This document shows, piece after piece, positions 60,141-64,000 of a stretch of 64,000 nucleotides of DNA. The DNA is taken from the NCBI RefSeq assembly GCF_014697625.1, contig NZ_JACJSG010000020.1, positions 62,001 to 126,000 on the forward strand. The letters run 5' to 3'. Source of the stretch: Anabaena azotica FACHB-119. GTDB lineage: Bacteria; Cyanobacteriota; Cyanobacteriia; Cyanobacteriales; Nostocaceae. The notes below the pieces were generated by a model. The model was not told the DNA's origin and made no database searches. It saw nothing but the letters and a program-made list of their open reading frames with translations. Position 1 is the stretch's first letter, and every line of letters begins with the position of its first letter. The translations under genes and the position numbers were made by a program.

Positions 60141-61910
60141 TCAACGCCTACAACCCTTCCTCCTCTTACCTTTCAGCCCTTGCAAACTCTTCTCAACTTC
60201 CCCACGAGCCGGATATAACAACTGCTTACTCACAGCACTCTCATAAGCCTGTATCGCTCTTAACCTATCCCCCAACCCCGCTAAAACTCTTCCTAACCAG
60301 TAATCAGCCATAGCTGGGTTAAACGCTTTCAACTCCTGACATCCCTCACCAGCCACTTCCCACCATCGTTTACTTGCATTAACATCCTTTAGCACAAGGT
60401 AACTCTCCCCCAGCCACACAGCCGCAGGTACAGATTGCAGATAACCCCCTGTTGGTAAAAGCTTCCATCCTTTCTCCAACACCTCCACCGCTTCCCGATG
60501 TCTAAGAGCCAAAGCCAACACCCGCCCATGACGCAACCAAGCATCAGCTAATTGGGGCTGTAGTTTTGTTCCCTGTTCGGAAACACTACACCCGCGTTCA
60601 AACTCTGGAAAATGTTCCACCAATACCCGCCCCACCGTCGCCCATACACTCCAGCGTTCAGGAAACCGCTTCAGCATCTCCTCCACTATAAAAGCAAGAG
60701 TCGTCTTACTCCCCTCTCCTCTTACTCCCCTCTCCTCGTAGGAGAGGGGTCGGGGGTGAGGTTCAATCTTACTCCCCTCTCCTCTTACTCCCCTCTCCTC
60801 GTAGGAGAGGGGTCGGGGGTGAGGTTCAATCTTACTCCCCTCTCCTCTTACTCCCTTCTCTGCGTAGGATAGGGGTAAGGGGTGAGATTCAAGCGGTAAA
60901 ATTTCACACAAAGCCCGATAAATTTCCCCATCATGGGGATATAATTGATAAGCTTTCATCATCATCTCCACCGCCTGCTGATATTCCCCGGTGTGGAACA
61001 AACACCTTCCGTAGTAATACCAACCATAAGGCTGTTGAGGGTGTGCGGCGGTAAACTCTGCTAACACCTTTACACCTTGCGCCCAATCACCACGGAGAAT
61101 ATGATAATATGCGAGTGATTTGTGCGCTTCAGCACTGTGAGGAGCTTGTCCTAGTAAAGAGGTAATCATCTTTTTAGTCAGCTTCCCCTCTTCACCAGAT
61201 ACCCATCTCATCTGACAACGCTGGTCTATTTGTCGTTGCAGCACCCGAAAATCATCTCCAGCTATAGCTATAAGCTTGTTCAACCGTTCTCTAGCTGCGG
61301 GAATGTCCCCCACCGCCATCAGCGCATCATAGCTGTAAATCAAGGCTACAACGTCCTCTGGGGTAATGGATAAAACCTGCTCTACGGCGTTGAGAGTAGC
61401 AAGAGGATTTTCTCTCCCCTGATGTACCTGTGCTAAAGCCAGCCAGTGAACTACTTTCTCAGGTTCTAAAGCAGCTGCTAAATTAAAGGCGATAATTGCC
61501 TGTTGATTTTCTCCTCTACAAACGGCAATCAATCCTTTGATATGATTCTGAGTAGCTTGATTTTCCGACAACAATAAGGCTGGTTCGTATACTTCTAAAG
61601 CCTCTTGTTCTAGTCCCATGAGTTGCAAGATTTTCCCCAATTGCAACCGCACATCAATTAATTGCGGTTGTCGCGCCATGACTTGCCGATATTCTGTAAC
61701 TGCTTGTTGCCAATTTCCCATTTCATAAAGCAAATCAGCTAGTTCTAATCTTTTTTTCCATCCTTGGGGATATTTCTGAACATACTTACTCAAGGTGATG
61801 AGTTTCTGTTGTTGTCTTGCTGGCTTGTCTGCCAAAACCAAGTGAGCATTTAGTTCCACTCCAGAGAATTGAGTGAACTGTACCAATGAGGTGTTAAATT
61901 TTCCAGACAT
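60141..61910 (-). CDS. TPR-repeat protein of the reb cluster, with repeat-derived insertion
   Basis: The product is 589 residues of tetratricopeptide-type helical repeats throughout (for example YPQGWKKRLELADLLYEMGNWQQAVTEYRQVMARQPQ, then YGWYYYGRCLFHTGEYQQAVEMMMKAYQLYPHD). It is a likely scaffold or regulatory protein. Residues about 340-402 are coded by three tandem 63-bp repeats (peptide unit IEPHPRPLSYEERGVRGEGSK), which must loop out between two TPRs. Its start overlaps the sigma-factor end by 61 bp, so the pair is translationally coupled. A copy of its 3' end lies at 54865-55014 across the reb genes. Confidence 0.8.
   Translation of the reverse strand: MSGKFNTSLVQFTQFSGVELNAHLVLADKPARQQQKLITLSKYVQKYPQGWKKRLELADLLYEMGNWQQAVTEYRQVMARQPQLIDVRLQLGKILQLMGLEQEALEVYEPALLLSENQATQNHIKGLIAVCRGENQQAIIAFNLAAALEPEKVVHWLALAQVHQGRENPLATLNAVEQVLSITPEDVVALIYSYDALMAVGDIPAARERLNKLIAIAGDDFRVLQRQIDQRCQMRWVSGEEGKLTKKMITSLLGQAPHSAEAHKSLAYYHILRGDWAQGVKVLAEFTAAHPQQPYGWYYYGRCLFHTGEYQQAVEMMMKAYQLYPHDGEIYRALCEILPLESHPLPLSYAEKGVRGEGSKIEPHPRPLSYEERGVRGEGSKIEPHPRPLSYEERGVRGEGSKTTLAFIVEEMLKRFPERWSVWATVGRVLVEHFPEFERGCSVSEQGTKLQPQLADAWLRHGRVLALALRHREAVEVLEKGWKLLPTGGYLQSVPAAVWLGESYLVLKDVNASKRWWEVAGEGCQELKAFNPAMADYWLGRVLAGLGDRLRAIQAYESAVSKQLLYPARGEVEKSLQGLKGKRRKGCRR
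60705..60893. repeat. Three tandem 63-bp repeats within the TPR gene
   Basis: Units are 60705-60767, 60768-60830 and 60831-60893; the first two are identical and the third differs at several bases. Each contains the CCCCTCTCC / GGAGAGGGG palindrome seen between genes elsewhere. 63 bp equals 21 codons, so the reading frame is kept. Confidence 0.9.
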
Positions 61911-62689
61911 ATTACTGTTAATTTATAGTTAATTTCTGACTGCTGATGTTTTGTTGGTATTGATGAGTCACAATTACAAATTTCTGCACCGCCCTGAGCT
62001 TGTCTTTCGTGTAGCGTCTCATAAGGAAGTGTTTCATCAACTTGAAACTTTTCCTCCATCTGATTTACCTTTTTTAAAGATGGAGAGCAGGAATCAATAT
62101 AAGTATTATCTTCACCTGCTAAATATTTCTGTAACTGCTTTTGTAGAATCTTTCTCGCCTCCTGAATGCGTCGGCGAACATTAGCTTCAGAAATGGCGAG
62201 TTGTTTGGCTATATCTGGATATGATTTCTCTTGGCAGCAGTGTAAAATAAAAGGATAGCGTAGTCTCTCAGGTAAAGATTCAATTCTGTGGCGGAGGTAT
62301 ACCCGCATCTCTAAAGCCAAAATATTGTTTTCAGGTATTTCTTTCCCACAAGTAAATGCAGGATTATCTGCTATTTTAATATCATCAATATTTTCAATTT
62401 CTGGGGCTTCTCGTTGGCGTTTCCTATGCACATCCATGCAGTAATTATAAATAATTCGCGCTAACCATGCTTTAGGATATGTGATTTTAGTTGCAGATTT
62501 TGTCCATCCATGCCAAGCTTTGAGCATTGCTTGATTTAGTGCATCTTCGGCATCATGAGAATTACCTCCCATCCAGTTAAGGCAACATTTGTAAAAATAA
62601 TCTTGAGATGATTCCCATATTTGCCAAAATTCCCGACAATTATTTTCTGATAGAGATTGGTTTTGGTTTGGCTTGGGTAATAAATTCAT
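61850..62689 (-). CDS. ECF-like sigma-70 family sigma factor of the reb cluster
   Basis: The product is 279 residues. A region-2-type domain (about 20-95; EDALNQAMLKAWHGWTK..ITYPKAWLARIIYNYCMDVHRK) is followed by a region-4 helix-turn-helix (about 135-185; RIESLPERLRYPFILHCCQEKSYPDIAKQLAISEANVRRRIQEARKIL). It probably drives the reb block, whose genes share its strand. The C-terminal 80 residues are unusual: part (ETLPYETLHERQAQGGAE) is coded by an interspersed repeat. A TTG at 62716 allows 9 extra codons; ATG 62689 is preferred. Confidence 0.82.
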   Translation of the reverse strand: MNLLPKPNQNQSLSENNCREFWQIWESSQDYFYKCCLNWMGGNSHDAEDALNQAMLKAWHGWTKSATKITYPKAWLARIIYNYCMDVHRKRQREAPEIENIDDIKIADNPAFTCGKEIPENNILALEMRVYLRHRIESLPERLRYPFILHCCQEKSYPDIAKQLAISEANVRRRIQEARKILQKQLQKYLAGEDNTYIDSCSPSLKKVNQMEEKFQVDETLPYETLHERQAQGGAEICNCDSSIPTKHQQSEINYKLTVICLENLTPHWYSSLNSLEWN

Positions 62690-63605
62690 ATTTTCTCGGC
62701 TTGATAGGCATAACAAAATTTTTGCTTCTGGGTTGGGTGGTATAGATTATTGATTGTGGAACATTTCAGATATGAGTGATGTTGTCTTGTGAAAAATACT
62801 GGAAATCATGGATATATGTAATGTCTGTTTAATGCTAATTAGCTATCCTAAGTCAAAATTACTAAACTGCAAAACAGCAGATCGTTTATGATAATAAAAA
62901 CAATAAACTGACTATAAAAAATAGGTTTATTTATCTATAATTTACAGCAATAATCAGGATGTAACGCTGTTTTATGCCTGAGTTTTCAGTTTAATTTTAT
63001 ACATCATTTACCTAAAATTTGCTATAACTTATTAGATATCTTCTTAAAGGTTATTTGAAAAGTGGTTAGCTGTGATTTTCAGCACTTGCTGACCCCCCTA
63101 AGCCACCTTTTTTAGGTTGGAAAATGAATCAAATTTCCGCTCTTAAAGGTGGATTTAGGGTTATCTAACAATATCTGATACATCATTAAGGACTTTTCTA
63201 AACTCCTCTTAGAGATTAACGAATTAGTCCTATTGCACACATCTACTAAATGTCACTTTTTTATAGTTACATTTAAAACATGACAAATGTCATTATCTGG
63301 ATTATGACATTTGTCATAGGAGATTTTAGATGCTTTTGATGTTGTGATAATTCTATTGATTTTACGACAATAAATTTTAAAATTTGTCTAATTTACGCTA
63401 ATATTTCATTAAGACAAAAGCATAGACTGAAGAGAAGAACATAATAATTGCTTGGTAATACTAATGTTCATTAGATGATTGGTTCAGTTCAACCAATTTA
63501 ACGATGCAACCTATTACAAATTGACATAATCTATAATAATCATTTGTATTCACTATAAGTTGTGAAAGCAAAATCCAATATTTAAACAGCAATTATTTAT
63601 AATTA
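62690..63605. other. Long divergent intergenic region
   Basis: These 916 bp are AT-rich with no supported gene. There is a CCCCCTAAGCCACC / GGTGGATTTAGGG imperfect inverted repeat (63094-63161) of a common interspersed type, and the two mutually inverted 14-bp sites at 63280-63317. The region must carry promoters for the sigma factor (leftwards) and the ATPase gene (rightwards). Confidence 0.5.
63280..63317. promoter_or_regulatory. Paired ATGACAAATGTCAT sites
   Basis: ATGACAAATGTCAT (63280-63293) and its exact reverse complement ATGACATTTGTCAT (63304-63317) lie 10 bp apart, and each is itself a near-palindrome around TGACA..TGTCA. A further half-site, AAATGTCAC, is at 63248-63256. They resemble operator sites for a dimeric regulator, 290 bp upstream of the ATPase gene and 590 bp upstream of the sigma factor. 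The regulator is unknown. Confidence 0.45.
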
Positions 63606-64000
63606 ATGAGAAATAATAATCAACAAGGACAACAGACAGATACAAACAGTCCACAATCTTACCCATCTATGGATGAAATATTGGGCGAATTTCCTGAAAG
63701 TCTACCCAGTAATGAGGAATGCCTGCTTTTGGGATTTTCACCTAGCTTGCTTCCTCTCAATCAACGGTGGCGCAGTAATGGCTTGTCAGCTGATTTTTTA
63801 GCAGATTACTTGATGTGCTTCTTGAGGGCAGAGAAAGATGGTATTGAGGCGATCGCACAACACCCACAACAGGCGATCGCTAAACCAGCAGAAATACACA
63901 GTGCTATTAGCTACATTGCCAATGAGTTGCTAGAAAATGCCATGAAATTTAATGATTACAATTCTTCACACCCTATCAGTATCCAACTGCAACTGTATCG
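63606..64000 (+). CDS. GHKL-type ATP-binding protein (5' part, runs off the window)
   Basis: 131 codons are visible. Low-complexity start (MRNNNQQGQQTDTNSPQSYP), then a helical region (SPSLLPLNQRWRSNGLSADFLADYLMCFL) and a probable N-box of a GHKL ATPase, SYIANELLENAMKFNDY. Proteins of this kind in cyanobacteria act as serine kinases or anti-sigma-type regulators. I do not recognise the exact family. The N-box (E, N) is intact. ATG 63606, no strong ribosome-binding site. Confidence 0.65.
   Translation, partial: MRNNNQQGQQTDTNSPQSYPSMDEILGEFPESLPSNEECLLLGFSPSLLPLNQRWRSNGLSADFLADYLMCFLRAEKDGIEAIAQHPQQAIAKPAEIHSAISYIANELLENAMKFNDYNSSHPISIQLQLY

Noticed and set aside
1..64000. tRNA and rRNA genes
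   Set aside because: No cloverleaf with a typical T-loop GGTTCGAATCC was recognised by eye; a tRNA finder could still reveal one.

Overview
The window looks like chromosomal DNA of a filamentous, heterocyst-type cyanobacterium (Nostoc / Anabaena / Trichormus group). The grounds are: frequent HIP1 palindromes (GCGATCGC), heptanucleotide short tandem repeats of the CCCCAGT, CTGATAA and TTATCAG types, a pix-type phototaxis operon whose receptor carries cyanobacteriochrome GAF domains, an ebo cluster, a ChlH-family chelatase subunit and B12-dependent MetH. In the receptor the GAF2 Cys-His pair falls at residues 320/321, one residue from the published Cys321/His322 of Anabaena AnPixJ as I remember it. 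No tRNA, rRNA, CRISPR array or full-length transposase was recognised.

Layout. 1-3.1 kb: the end of an arsenic operon (ArsJ-associated GAPDH, arsJ, acr3). 3.3-8.4 kb: a decayed nuclease fragment, a HicAB toxin-antitoxin pair and a ChlH-family gene. 8.5-14.1 kb: metH between two repeat-rich spacers, with a 14-unit 21-bp array and nested miniature elements. 14.1-18.6 kb: eboABCD on the minus strand. 19.3-25.1 kb: a divergent four-gene cluster whose first three products together resemble a split and duplicated VioB/RebD-type protein. 25.4-33.9 kb: housekeeping and accessory genes (secreted protein, coaE, tldD, two Uma2 nucleases, a photolyase divided over two genes, a lipoxygenase). 34.1-39.6 kb: ileS, a convergent TcmP / three-Cys-motif pair and a DUF4926 gene. 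40.6-53.2 kb: pixGHIJL and a SpoIIE-type phosphatase. 53.4-54.1 kb: a Phd/ParE pair. 54.2-62.7 kb: a long co-oriented minus-strand block with an ECF-like sigma factor, a TPR protein, five intact RebB-like (R-body) paralogues plus one decayed copy, two uncharacterised proteins, a deaminase-like small protein and a secreted HNH-like protein. The right edge holds the start of a GHKL-type ATPase gene.

Best candidates for an undescribed system. (1) The reb block at 54.2-62.7 kb: R-body-like structural paralogues made by tandem duplication, with their own sigma factor and TPR protein, two toxin-like genes downstream, and a 150-bp direct repeat bracketing most of the module. (2) The split VioB-like cluster at 19.3-25.1 kb beside ebo. 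Functions for both are inferred from sequence resemblance and gene context only.

A theme of the window is invasion by small repeats. At least three miniature inverted-repeat families are nested in one another. Palindromic or heptameric repeats also sit in frame inside coding genes: the ChlH-family gene, metH, the TPR gene, the sigma factor and the DUF4926 gene.
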